This document shows positions 46,562-58,476 of a DNA stretch of 64,000 bases, in pieces; the first letter of the stretch is position 1, and each line of letters starts with the position of its first letter. The stretch comes from Datisca glomerata (taxonomy: Eukaryota > Streptophyta > Magnoliopsida > Cucurbitales > Datiscaceae): assembly GCA_003255025.1 (NCBI GenBank), contig QANY01000237.1, positions 62,001-126,000 of the forward strand, written 5' to 3'. The position numbers and the translations under genes are program-made. The notes under the pieces were generated by a model, which searched no databases, had not been told where the DNA came from, and saw nothing but the letters and a program-made list of their open reading frames with translations.

Positions 46562-47095
46562 TTGAAGGGAAAATCACACGATCGCGTTCTTCCACAGTGG
46601 GCTTATGATCCCTTCAAGGATTCACAAGACCCATTCGATAATATAAACCTCAGTGAGGACAAATAGAAGAAAATAATCCACCTTTCGCCAAATAAAACAG
46701 TTTTGAAGATGTATTATGGTGACACCGGAGCACAATGCAAATGTCATAATAGTCTTCAAATACAAGCAAGAGTCATAATTACTTCTCCAAACAATAATTG
46801 TGATCAGCAATCAAGCAACAAAAGTCCAAGATAACCATTATCAAGAAATTCAACATGCAACAAACATTCACAATGACTTCCAACAACGGCAATCATGACA
46901 GACACGAAGACTAATATAACAATTATCCAGGACTATTTGTAATTTATCATTTTCTATAATAATTGTAATAGTTGTCGAATAATTAGGCTTTTTACCGTGC
47001 TTAGTCAAAAGTATAAATGTAAAATATTTTTATTTTTTGTAGAAAAGAATAGTTCAGGTAAGTGATGGGTTCCCGGTAAACTCCACTTTCCTTGG

Positions 47096-47266
47096 CTATA
47101 AATAGGTAGGTCTCTCTCATTTATTATTCAGAACTCGTTTTCAACTCTTTACTATTTGAGAGCTAAAACTTATTTTGTGAAACAAAGCTTTCTTCTTTTT
47201 CCTCTTCTGTAAATCTTTCTTCTTCTTTTTGTTTCAACATTAATTAGTGAGCGGGAGCACTAATTA
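47096..47266 (+). promoter_or_regulatory. Pararetrovirus promoter and leader hairpin, copy 2
   Basis: TATA box ctataaata at 47096-47104. The leader hairpin is taattagtg (47241-47249), loop agcgggag, cactaatta (47258-47266), a 9-bp perfect stem extended by a G-T pair. Loop sequence and distance from the TATA box match copy 1. Confidence 0.55.
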
Positions 47267-47395
47267 GTCGTTGCCAATTATTACTGTTTGTGTAAGTTTT
47301 TAATCTTGCACTTTATACAGATCTACTTTTTTCTTGAATTATTCTTACATCTTAATATCCCCTCTCTAATTGTTTTAAATAATACTTGATTCCGC

Positions 47396-47415
47396 ATATA
47401 TATATATATATATAT
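47396..47415. repeat. AT microsatellite at the right edge of viral copy 2
   Basis: About ten AT units directly after the last bases shared with viral copy 1. Confidence 0.85.
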
Positions 47416-49285
47416 TCTTTTCTGAGAACAAACAAGAAAAAAAATATATTTACTCAAAAAAGAAATATATCATCCCCGTTACGGATATTAATTTACAGCA
47501 GTCCAGCGGATGGCGTTTATGGATGGCTGTTTTGGATGGTGGTAAGTGGAAAGTGGAAACATGCGGAAAGTGGTTATGGAAATCAAGATGTTTGTATAAT
47601 ATCAAGCAAACTCTCTTAAACTCAACCACGTTTCCCTCTGTTTAAGCTCCTTGAATGGTGCCACTAGCCATGATAAATAGTAGGCAATTCTTTATAATTA
47701 AGAGAGAAGAGAATGACCAAGACAAGCCTTGCAAAAATCTCATTCTCGTACTAAAATTACTGGCCTGTGATTTTTCTAATTAAAATTTTTTCACGTAAAA
47801 TATGTGTTCATCGTTTTTATTTATTTACTCATTCTTTTCTCATTATTCTATAGTCGTGAATTATTCCTTGACAGAATCAATCAGCATTGAAGAAATGGAT
47901 TTTATGTTTATTCTGTAAATTAATTCAAAAGAATTAATTACCCATCGTTTTCTAAGATTTCCATTGTCGTTTTGTATGATGGTAATTCACATTCCCTTTC
48001 TTTTTCCCTCTTCCTTACCTCTTCACATACATCTTTTTAATTAATGGAATCTTTTTTTCTGATACCTTCTTCCTTCCACTCATTTTTATTCTTCCTTTTT
48101 TCTACCATACAAAGATGTATCTTTGATCAATATAAGTAAATTTTCATGCCTAAATAACTATTCTGTTTACTCATAATCAATAATTATTTAGAGTAAAAGC
48201 TACAATCGATTTGATTTTGCAATAGTTGGGTAACGATTATATGTCAATCTACCAAATATTCCCCAAACTGTTTCATTTACTAACAGTTGACAAAATGCTT
48301 ACGCTCCCCAGAAGCAAAACCCAAAAAGAAAATTTCCACCCCATGTTCTTCCCGACAAACACAAAGATAAATTTTTTTCATAAACAAAAACCAGTAATTA
48401 AATTTGGTGTCAGACGTCCAACCCCGGGGAGTCCTCTCATGAGTTTTAGAATTCATTTGTATTTTGATAAACCTTTTCTAGTTGCTTTGAAATGAGAATC
48501 GAGATGCAGTGTTTGATCATGACTCTTCTTCATGAAAATTGTGGTATACAACCAAAAAGAGGAATTATCACCAATCAATGAGTTTAGGTATTATTTGATA
48601 CCTAACTTGTCGATGTTTTGACACCATATGGACCAGAGTCAGTAAGCGGTTTAGTTATCCCGGGGGAAGGTGTTAGACACCCGGAATACCCATGTTACTA
48701 GGGTTGCCGACTTTAACGATTACTCTTTGGTTGGACGAGATTGACTTAATCCTAACCATAAGATTCGATACAGCATTATTTTAACTTGACTTTAAGTTAT
48801 CCAAGTAAGTTACGAGTTTTAACCTAGCCTTATATTATATGTAGTTTATTACAAAGAGTTGATGAATCCTAATCTTGTTATTAATAATGGATACTTGGTT
48901 ATAACTAATCTTGTCTTTAGATTCTGTGGTTACTAATTAGTATTAATTTGTTAGTTTTAATCTTAAGATTACTAACCAATTAGCTTGTGCTAAGTGAGAA
49001 CTAATCCTAATCTGATAATTAATGAATCATGCATGCTAGGTGATTATGATGATCAACTAATCATGCTTTTTAACTATAGATTGGTAGATTGATTAAATCT
49101 AGTCATGTTAGATGAAATGCTCGACTCTATTCATTTTTGTAATAGTGATTATATTTAATGACTAATCCAATGAATAGTGATTATATTTAATGACTAGTCC
49201 TACTCATGCTTGTAAGTGAATTAACTTCAATCATGCTTAAATTACGTTCACTAACCCTATTCATGCTTCTATATGATGATATCTT
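47416..49285. other. AT-rich DNA with possible LTR fragment
   Basis: No gene recognised. A phrase at 48660-48710 (gggggaaggtgttagacacc) resembles a conserved block found in many plant Gypsy LTR or leader regions, so an old LTR may lie at about 48570-49280. A 32-bp direct duplication (aatagtgattatatttaatgactaatcc type) is at 49141-49200. Confidence 0.35.
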
Positions 49286-49289
49286 CTCT

Positions 49290-49530
49290 TTCTCCATGAG
49301 AAAAAAGCCCTTTACAGATGGAATAGTGCATCTCTATCTTGAAAGCCTGCCCTACAGATAGGAATTCCTATCTTTGTTGCCTATCCAACCTGAAGACTCT
49401 TATTCGTGGTCGAGTGCTTCGAGTAGGATCCGATCCCATCCCAGCAGTCAAACTCCTTCCTGACCTGACTCACCTGCCTTTGAAGCTGGAATGCCTTTAT
49501 AGAGAAGGCTACCCAAGTAATTGAAAAGTT
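49290..49530. other. Possible mitochondrial-like segment
   Basis: Base composition changes here to the balanced, pyrimidine-mixed style seen in the mitochondrial block further right. No gene identified; the call rests on composition only. Confidence 0.25.
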
Positions 49531-49799
49531 TGAAGTGGGATGTGGAATGTGATTGGTGATGGATGGTGGTTATGAAATCAATTCTGCATCAGATGATAAG
49601 CCCATACAAAACTTTCTTTTATTGGCGCCCAATAGCTCTTGGGAAGACAATTATTTAGGTGGGTTCTGTAGGATTTTCATAATTGTATTAAAATTTTTGC
49701 TTTGGAAGGCCTTAACTATTCGTATTTCGTTCATCCATCAGTATGCTCCTAGGTACCTGTAATTGTGATCCATTAGCCAGAACTAAGGGGTCTTTCTGT

Positions 49800-50510
49800 G
49801 GAAAACTTCAGGAACAATCGTCGTTTTTTGATGGGGTTTCTGCTTTTCACTGCTGCTCTTTCCACAACCAGTTATGAGTCCAAAAGTGAGTTTTAGTTCA
49901 ATCTCCAATAAACCAATGAGAACTGTCAATTAGAAGCTTAGCATTGGCAATTATTTCAGACCAAATCTTTGAAGAATTTTGAGAAGGAGAGGCCAACCAC
50001 AAAGGCTTTTGTTTAAGATATTTTTTTAAGAGTGGAGTCCAAAGACTGTTTGAATTGAGTAGTTTTCATCCCATCTTCATCTTGAAAGCTTTAGATCCAT
50101 CTTGAAAAGTTCTAATGTTAAGACCACCTTTCCTTTTTGGAGAAGATCTTAGTTTTCATGAAATCCAATGCTTCCTGTGGTCATCGGTTTTATCATACTA
50201 GAGAAAGTTGGACATTTAAGAGTTACTAGTCTTCATGACTCCCTTTGGAAGAAAACAAGCTTTCAATATTTGTAGAGGAATAGAAGGTAAGACATCTTTC
50301 ACAAGTATTAATATTCTTGCAGGTGTGAGTGATCTTCCAACCCAACCTTCTATTTCTACCTTTCAAACAAAACATTTTGATATTCCTTCTATTTTGGACA
50401 AGATAAGTGGACAGATGAGTTGGATAATACAAGGACATATAAGCTAGACAAGGTTCCCCTTTGATATCTCCAAACCTAAAGGCTTTATTCAAAGGTGGGT
50501 CTTTCAACTG
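49800..50510 (-). pseudogene. LINE fragment 2 (post-RT region)
   Basis: Minus-strand translation shows RRLGWKITHTCKNINTCERC (50395-50285 region), then KGGLNIRTFQDGSKAF and W-F-I-G-D-G-T-K-T-H-F-W further down (about 50120-49880). These match the segment after the reverse transcriptase in plant LINEs (G-W-K-x-x-x-L-S-x-A-G-R and G-G-L-G-I-R, then W-x-I-G-x-G). Several frame changes. It lies beside the mitochondrial block. Confidence 0.65.
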
Positions 50511-50706
50511 CCTACTCTTTCGATGAATGGTGCACTATAAGACAATCGGTACTGTAGGGATCAAATGGGGGATTTCGTCGATATTGAGTCGACTATAAAC
50601 TACTTATCTTGCTTGAAATCGTCATTGTGTATGGGAAGATGGATCCTACCAATGCTTGGTTGGGAAAAGGGTGAATGGTCCCAAAAGGGACTGGAAAAAA
50701 CCCACT

Positions 50707-50777
50707 AGAAGCTTTAAGAGATAGGGGGCCCCTCTTTCCCGCTGCCATCTTCGGGCCTCCGATCTCTTAAAGCTTCT
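50707..50777. repeat. Perfect 16-bp inverted repeat (stem-loop) in NUMT
   Basis: agaagctttaagagat (50707-50722) pairs with atctcttaaagcttct (50762-50777) around a 39-base GC-rich loop. Plant mitochondrial DNA often carries such stem-loops at transcript 3' ends. No gene adjoins it here. Confidence 0.85.
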
Positions 50778-53700
50778 ATGTGACCCATGTAGCTATTTAT
50801 TAGTGCCATTGTTTCCCGTGGCTTCTTTGACTATAGCTCTACCGCTATCCTTGCTATTGCTTATGGGACTAAATCAATAGAAAAAATAACTAGATCAATT
50901 GCTTATACTCATTCCGCTGGGGGGAACCGGGTATTCAATGGGCTATGAATCCAGATATTTACCCCTTTACGAAACTGAAACTGTCCTAAGATCTTGATCC
51001 ACGACTTAGTAATCCACAGACGCTTCATACGAAGCCAAATCCGCTTAATCAGGGGAATCTACTGATCCAAGTAGGTGAGTTAGTATATAACCAAAGAGCA
51101 GAGGGAAAACCCGACCAGAAGACCTGCTAACTTAAGCACCAACGAAGAGAGATTTTGAATACTAAACTAATGTAGGTAGTAGGCCTTCAACCAACTTTGG
51201 GATCCTTTATCACAGAGCTGAGTTCCTCAAAGCAGCCCTCTTTTCCAGAGTATTACCTCAACTTGCCATCAATACCAAGTGCGTTCGTAAGCCCCTTTAG
51301 AGATAGGGTAGCTTCTGGTAGGGATAGGATCAGTTTACCTTTGCATGCTGATTTTGATTACTCGAAAGAGAAGAAGCTCTACCCCGGTGTTAAGGGAACC
51401 CAGCCAGGGATGTTCCCACACAAAGAGTTTCCCCGGGTATGTTTGCCATATATCAGGGTGGAAGATGGAATCGGGGAGGTTGGCTGCGGAGCCTGATGCA
51501 AGCCTTTCTCAGGCTGAAATCATATTTCAGTAGAACCCGTGAGAGCTTTTACTATTCAAATTTCACTGTTCTGGGGTGTTGGTCTATCTAAGTTGGGTAG
51601 GGGCCCAAAGGTAGTTTCCCCCACCCTTTCCCGTGATATAGAGGCTAGCACAATTCCTAAGGTGAAGGCGAATTGATTGATTTCATATTAAAAAAATGCT
51701 GAATTTTCAGCTAGCTCTTCCCCTTTCCCGGCTCACTCATTATGCATGAAAGCAGCGGTTCAACGCTACACCGCTTTTATGTAAATTCCTTCATGGGTCT
51801 CACTCCCACCTATCCTTACCATCAAACGATAGAGAGAGTTCTTTGTTCATCCCAAAACCATAGGGTTTCTTACTGAATTAGCTCATGTGAAAAAGTCGGT
51901 CGCTTCATGCATGTTCCAGATTGTGGCTACGACTTTATCTCCTGGCACCTCAACCGCTAATACAAGCATCCATCTAGTTGCATTCTATACTCTGTCCTCC
52001 CCTTCGTATGTATTGATCGCTATCCATTTTCCTTGCATCCATCCTGGGAGCGGGGCTTTACTGAAAAAGATTGAAAATGGATATCAGTCTTCTATGTTCT
52101 CATCGTCTCTATTCCCCAGAAACTTCAAGGCAACCAAAGGGTAGGGGAGATGGAACAACGTCCAAGCTGTGACAACTCCCAAACCTACCAGCAATTTAAA
52201 GTTTAGATGCTCCACTCCAATTAGGGCAACAAAATCTATCTCCTTCATCCCAACAACATCAAAATCAGCCACACTAGGTAGCTCTCATCGCTTCGATAGT
52301 CCAGAGTGCTCTTGTTCAACAGTAAAATTGGAAAGGTCAAAGTAATTGCTAGCATAGGCGTCGACAATTGACTTCTTTTACTGACTGGGTTATGGTTGTA
52401 TTTGATAAGTAAATATCATTAAACATGATGGGCTTGCCCACCTATCCACCGCCTCCAGAACCTAAGCTTCTAAGCTATGGCCCCAACAAATCTCGCTAGT
52501 TCTATCCTAGGTATAGCACTAACATATGGATAGCTATTAGGCATTTTTTTTCAATACCTCATTGAGGAGGGTAAGATCAAACTTGATGGGAATTCTATCC
52601 AACCCCCAACATCCACTGCTACTCCATCGAACCTCTTTCTTCACATAGTCAGGAAGTGGGTTCGTGAACCATGTGACAAGAGAGGGCAAGGCTCCCATGG
52701 AGATCCAAACGTCTTCAAGCATGCCAAAACAACAACAAGCTAGCCTTAAACAGACTTCTCATCTTTATGGTGCAGTGCCACCCTGTTATGAAAACTTTCA
52801 CAAATAGTTTATGGCACCTAAACAGCCGCTAGTGATGATTTCTTTTCCTATGGTTATGCCCATTATTTAGGACAAAATCCTCAACCTTATTATACTACTC
52901 TAAATATTTCAGGCCTTGAGGTGGCAGATCCTTGAGAATTGCTCACCCATTCACTGCAAGTGACTTATGCTACCACACCCGCATCGGTCAGGACGCCCAT
53001 CGACATGGCGGGGAAGCCTTACAGAACTGTTATCCTGTACTTGGCCATACCCATTCCATTTAGGCTTGATGATCTTCGTATCAATACCCTGGCCTTGTGC
53101 TATAGACAGCATCAATCAATACCACAAAGTCAGGAAAGAATTCCCATTCGCAACTACAGTCTCAACCATAGCCTGCTTTTTCGAATCCATCCTTTTCTAT
53201 CTCTTACATATCCATGAAGCAAATATTCCTGCCGATAAGTCCATCGAGCTGCCAAAGGCTAGCACAACCGAGCGCTCTTAATTCCATTTGGTTTACAAGC
53301 GGCAGTCTCTTTTCTCCCTAAGAAATTACCTTCACTTAGAAGGATTTTGACTTTACATTCTCTATCCCCATACACGACCCTTATATGTAGATGCCTTTGC
53401 ACACCACTACCAAAGAAAAAGGATTTTGAAAAAAACTGGTGCACGATTTCATATTTGCACATTGAGTAAAGCCAGGCAATTGAATTTACACCCTTCCTGG
53501 TTTACTCCTCACCACAGCTTATTGTGCATATAATGTGACCACTCGAAGCGCGCTAGGTATAGTAGTTCGACTTAATCTCCAAGTGGGATCCCGGTCAAGT
53601 CCACTCCATGTAGCGAGAAAGAGATCATATTTTGCCCTTTCATCCACGCCAACTTGGTTGTGGCATCCTCATCTCATATCAGTCTCAAGTTTTCCATGAA

Positions 53701-55870
53701 CGGATGATGTTTCTACCTTGATAGTGACCCCGTCAACCCAAGCTTCATTCAAGTTCAGTCCCTTCTCCTCGATCCTGTATTGATCCACGACCATCCTCAG
53801 TATCCTTTATGGATATCCTACATGACATTCATGATGAGGGTTCCAAACCTCTTCTATCCTACGTTGAGATTTTAGAAAAGGTGGGCTTGGGCACAAGCTA
53901 ACCTTCTTCGATTAGGCTACCACCTGGTTGAGATGAGGATGGGATTTTCTACCTAATTAGGCGCCAAAGTTGACTTTGGATTCATAGACTGAACTTGACA
54001 GGTTCCACTGTGAAAAATCCCTCGTTACATAAGTCGTGTCGTCGCATTTGTTTAGTTGGGTCGCCAACGTAGCAGTGATGAAGGATGACAAGCACGATTG
54101 ACCGTAACTGGAGTCTCACGAGGGATTTAGCAGTTTCATGGATGCATATTCGGTTGAGCACATGTGACTAAGTCGCCGGTACTTGAGCTCGAGAAAGATT
54201 CTTTATACTGAGCGTGTCGACTTTTTCAAACCCTAGACTCGTTTCATGTAGTGTAGCAAGACTACAAGTCCAGTATTAGCAAGGAAGATTTTGGGCCCCA
54301 AAAATAAAGGAAAAGGCATTTTCAGGCACTGGCCTTATTCTGACTCATACCCATGAGGTCAATTGCTCGCACAAAATTAAGGGAACCATTAAAAAGTGAC
54401 TGAAACACCAGAAACGTCTACTACCCAAGCTAATAATAGAGGCAAGAACACTTTTTGGCCAGGCCTTACTATAACCAACCTCACATATCCCACTCAATCT
54501 TTTACATCGATGTATCGTACTCTCTCGACCAGGTCATCATAAGAAAAGACTATTGAATCTTTCTGAAGTGAGAGAAGGAAGGAAGGCGCACTACAACTAA
54601 CATAACAACCAGCTGGAAAATGCTAGCTAGCCAGGCTAGCGCATAATGGCTTTCTCTGATAGGGGATCGCTTCTTCAAGAGGAGCCTAACCTATACAAGA
54701 CAAGGTGCTGCTCGCTTTCTCTCAACCACTAATGCCTTATTTATGTAGTGGCCGGTATTCCTAAGTGCTCCTCCTGGCTCCTATACTTAAGAATCCAAAG
54801 GTCACCTTTGGATGTTGTCGTGACGCTTTGGTTATGAAATTTGTTGGGGTCTAGGTTTATGGATGGATTCAGTCAACGAAAATCCCTAAAACTCAATCAA
54901 TATCAACAAGATGTCGTGACCGATGTTGATTTTGTCAGAAAAGAAAGTATGTTTCGAGGGTTCATTGATTAGTAAACCTCTAGTGCTGGTATGGTTGGGA
55001 TCGTGGTCGTCCGTCTCCAGTTTTCCAGTTGATAAGATCTTTGAGATTGACCAGTCAGCTGGGTTGGTTTAACTATTCCTTTCTATTAAAAAGGAGTCAT
55101 CTGTCTACGCGAGTCACCTTCTTCTAGGCTTCGTTGGACGACACGACATTCTCGTTTAAATATAGGTCGGCCGTACTTGTGATGGTTCCTAAGGATCCAA
55201 TATGACTACTTAGGTCTACGTTGCCACGATATTGTTCTAAGGAAGCGGGAGGGCAAGTTCAGCCCGATTGTTTTTGGTGTCGTAGGGGATGGATTGACCT
55301 TTCTAACGCATATTCAGTCGTACCCGCGTGTCCCCATTGATTTTTTTTCGATCGAAGCATCAAGCAGCACAACCCGGTTTTACTTGACTAAGCCTTGTGC
55401 TTCTCCAAGGAGGGAGTTTGCTTTACCCAACTCTCTTTTTGATAACAAGGCGAAAACCCCTGACCCAACATTCACGAGTTTCGAATGAAGAATAAAGAGC
55501 GCCCTACCCCATCATGCATCTACTCCTATCAAAATTAAAAGCATGATTTCACTAAATAAGCAATTATATCCCTTTCTTTCTATGTTCTTAGTTAAGCCTA
55601 ATACCCTGCAATCTTTCGAAAGCGCCATCGAGCAAGAAAACGAATGCACTAACGCGCAACAACTTTCATGTAGCTTCATCCCTTACTTTTTTCTATAGTA
55701 ATGGGCTTTTTAATAAGGCTCGCGCTAGGCTTTCACGTTTTTTGGCTTCCCAAAATTGAATCTTTGAAAGTCAGTAAAGACCCACCGTTTGTTTCAGTCA
55801 GAATGAGTCCCTAGGACCCCAGGACATTGGCTTCCGCCAATAGTGAACTATTAAGGATCGCATCTTGCGC

Positions 55871-55943
55871 ATATTCTACGTTATAGCCTGCAACTGATTC
55901 AGCTTCCACTTCTGGGAGATCAAACGGAGCTCGATTAGTTTCA
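55871..55943 (-). pseudogene. nad1: Mitochondrial nad1 exon in NUMT
   Basis: Minus-strand reading contains [20 protein letters not shown], the conserved core of NADH dehydrogenase subunit 1, the membrane part of complex I. In plants nad1 is split into five exons joined by cis- and trans-splicing; this short exon between the TNRAPFD and AGYNVEY parts corresponds to the fourth, with intron-like sequence on both sides. The Ser in EAESVAGY (TCA at 55895-55897) is normally converted to Leu by RNA editing, so the genomic, unedited form is present. Other exons are absent nearby. Confidence 0.8.
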
Positions 55944-56085
55944 TAGGTGAGAGATAAAGAGCATAACCAATACAGGGAATAAGGGAATACGAGACCATAT
56001 ATGCTTTTGCGCCATGACAATCTCACTTGAATTACGGGGACCTACACATATTAATATAGTATACTGGGGTCCCCGGCCAGAATGC

Positions 56086-56177
56086 GAGAAGGGGAAGGGG
56101 GAGGAACTGCAAGTGCTTTCCGAGGTGCTGCAAGTGACTCAGCATGAGAGAAGGGGAAGTGGGAGGAACTGCACACT
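56086..56177 (+). repeat. 62-bp offset direct repeat in NUMT
   Basis: gagaaggggaag(g/t)gggaggaactgca occurs at 56086 and again at 56148. This type of short repeat is common in plant mitochondrial intergenic DNA. Confidence 0.75.
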
Positions 56178-58328
56178 TTCATGTTCAGAGCATTGTCTGA
56201 CTAAATAGGCAGCGCATACCATGCAAAGCTTTCTTCAAGAGGGCTTCCTTTTCGGCGCCCGCCTTTTTTTAATTTAGCAAGCCTCAAGAAAGCATAAGTT
56301 GGCTTCCAGCTCTATCTCGACCGGAATCCTGCTCTCAAGGGGGTGGAGTCTTGGAGCGAACTACTCATTCCTATCTTGCCCCAATCCAAGGAAGAGAATT
56401 TTGTGAATAACATTGTTTTGAGGGAGGGAAAGCGTTGTTGACAAGCCACTTTTAGGAGGAGACGACTTGGTCAGGAAGATATTCTCAAAGAGCTTTAGTC
56501 TCTATGTGGATATCTTTCTATGTTAGCTAGCGGGGGCGTGTTTTCCTATGGTAGTCTCGTTGTGACCTCTGGCCATATGTCCCCTCTCATCTGGATTTGG
56601 CTACACTTTTATGTAGCCAGCTTAACATGAGAGCCTTTAGAAAAAGCTAAAAAGGCACTTATCAGTCAGCTAGGCCCCTTTCTTTGTATTTCACTTTACC
56701 GCCTATTAAGAGAAGAGTTCCCATTTAGGCAGCCTGCCTTTATTCATCTATAACAGCTGCCATGCATGACCCAATAGAAATGATTTCCGCGCCCCTCTCT
56801 AGATAAGAAGCAGAACGCGCCATCACATATAGCCCTTTCCTCTGTCGGGGACTTCTACGAAATAAAAATGGGCCGCATCGTCGTATGCTCAAAATTTATT
56901 GCCCTGGTTTATAGCGCAAAGTACTGCTATGGCCGATCTGTCACCCAATCTACTTAAACAACCTCATGGTTCTTGCCTCCCTCCTTTAATTTTGTCCATT
57001 CCTTGGGAGATCCCTTTCTCTCACGTTCGAGTGTTTGCTCATCGTTTAGGCCGGTGAGTGAGATTTCTGCTCATTTTAGTCACCCCTAGGTTTCTTCGCA
57101 CCTGGATAGTACCAAGACCTTTTTACCTTGGCCCTTGAGCTTTCTACTCAAAATGGGCCTTGCGACGAGACGCCGACATTCCCCATGCTACGGTTCCCTC
57201 CAATCCATTCCTGGGATGGGTTAGGGGAACATCCAAGCGATTGCCTTCGTGGATCCAAACGTGCTCACAAGATGCACAATATGAATAAGACCAATAGAGA
57301 CTTCATAAGGGACCATTTGCGCTGCAAATCATACTGCTCATAGAAAGGCATATTTCGAATATAGAGGAGTGAAAGTTCCCAACAATCAACGAGTTGATCA
57401 TACCCTTCTTTGAACCGTACGAGCACGTCTTCTATTCCCCCTATCGCGCTTACAGCTCTTTACCCAAACCCAATTGACTCTGGCTCCTAGTCTTCCCTTT
57501 CTATTCCTCGGTATGTACACCAAGCGAGCATGGGGGAGGGGTGATATCTGCTATTGACTAATGGAAAGAATCTCTCTTTTGTCCCTCCTGATCGAACCCG
57601 CCAAAAACTAACAATAGAAAAAGTTATTCTTGATGAGGGAGTCGCGTCAGAGACATCTTTATCTGAGGAGGAGGCTTCATTGTGGGGCTCCTCATAAATG
57701 ATGTTAGGATTGGCTGGCTCATCCTCAGAATCCAAAAATAAATGGAGACAAAACTAATTGTTTCAGTGACATATCTAATCAGACTTAATAGGATTTAAAG
57801 AGCTGTCACAATCATTCACATTAATTTAAGCAGGCAGGAAGGGCGCAGAAGCTTCCGTTTCTAGAATGCAAGAAAGGTAGCTTGCTAACTCTCCTAGTAG
57901 CGTACGTTGGCGGCAAGGAAGGAAAAAGACTAGACCATACTAAAGTCAAGAGGCATTCGGGAAGTGACTAGTTGCTTCTGGCGAAGCTTCTAGAAGGCCG
58001 ACCTCTACATAAAGAAAAAGATCCATATACCATTCATGAGCGATAATGAAGCCTAAAGAGGCGGAATCATTAGCTTCTAGGATGAAGATGAGCCACTAGT
58101 GGAGTGGCGATGGAGGCATACTATATATATACTCGATTAGTAACTGATGAAATACAAAAAAAAAACTACACACCATTTTAGTGAACTATTGAAGCTATCA
58201 ATGTGATTGATCCGACAAGTACCAAAGGCTTTCGGTAGACTTCTTTTTTCATTTCTGAATTAGCTTGCGACAAGTCCTAGCATTAGTATGAGTTCATTGA
58301 CCATGATAACAAGAAATAGAAATGAATC

Positions 58329-58476
58329 GTTCGATTTCATCTCGTTCTCCCCTCTTCAATTCCTAAACAACAATATGATCTTGACCTATCATTTGTTCAA
58401 TTTGGTCAATCTAATACTTAGTTAACTCTTTTATCTTTGTGTTCGATTTCTGCTCGTTCTCCCCTCTTCAATTCCA
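58329..58476 (+). repeat. 112-bp offset direct repeat in NUMT
   Basis: gttcgatttc followed by ctcgttctcccctcttcaat occurs at 58329-58363 and 58441-58475. Confidence 0.75.

Larger units (their letters stand above)
45085..47395 (+). mobile_element. Endogenous pararetrovirus (caulimovirid-like) remnant, copy 2
   Basis: Starts inside an RNase H C-terminal region (45110-45360), then carries the post-polymerase region (45418-46560), a conserved non-coding stretch and the promoter-leader region, and stops at an AT run (47396-47415). From 46930 to 47390 it resembles copy 1 (27780-28318) closely; from 45690 to 46930 it resembles 26560-27780. The capsid, protease and polymerase parts are missing at the left. 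Stops and a few intact short frames show a decayed but once-coding element. Same orientation as copy 1, 17 kb away. Confidence 0.7.

Noticed and set aside
50226..50447. Plus-strand 70-residue frame at 50235-50447
   Set aside because: Opposite strand of the LINE fragment, which shows clear LINE motifs in the minus frame.
52084..53462. Several open frames on both strands in the NUMT
   Set aside because: No family recognised; they overlap each other and look like chance frames in non-coding mitochondrial-type DNA. Nuclear-derived retroelement pieces in the original mitochondrial genome remain possible but could not be shown.
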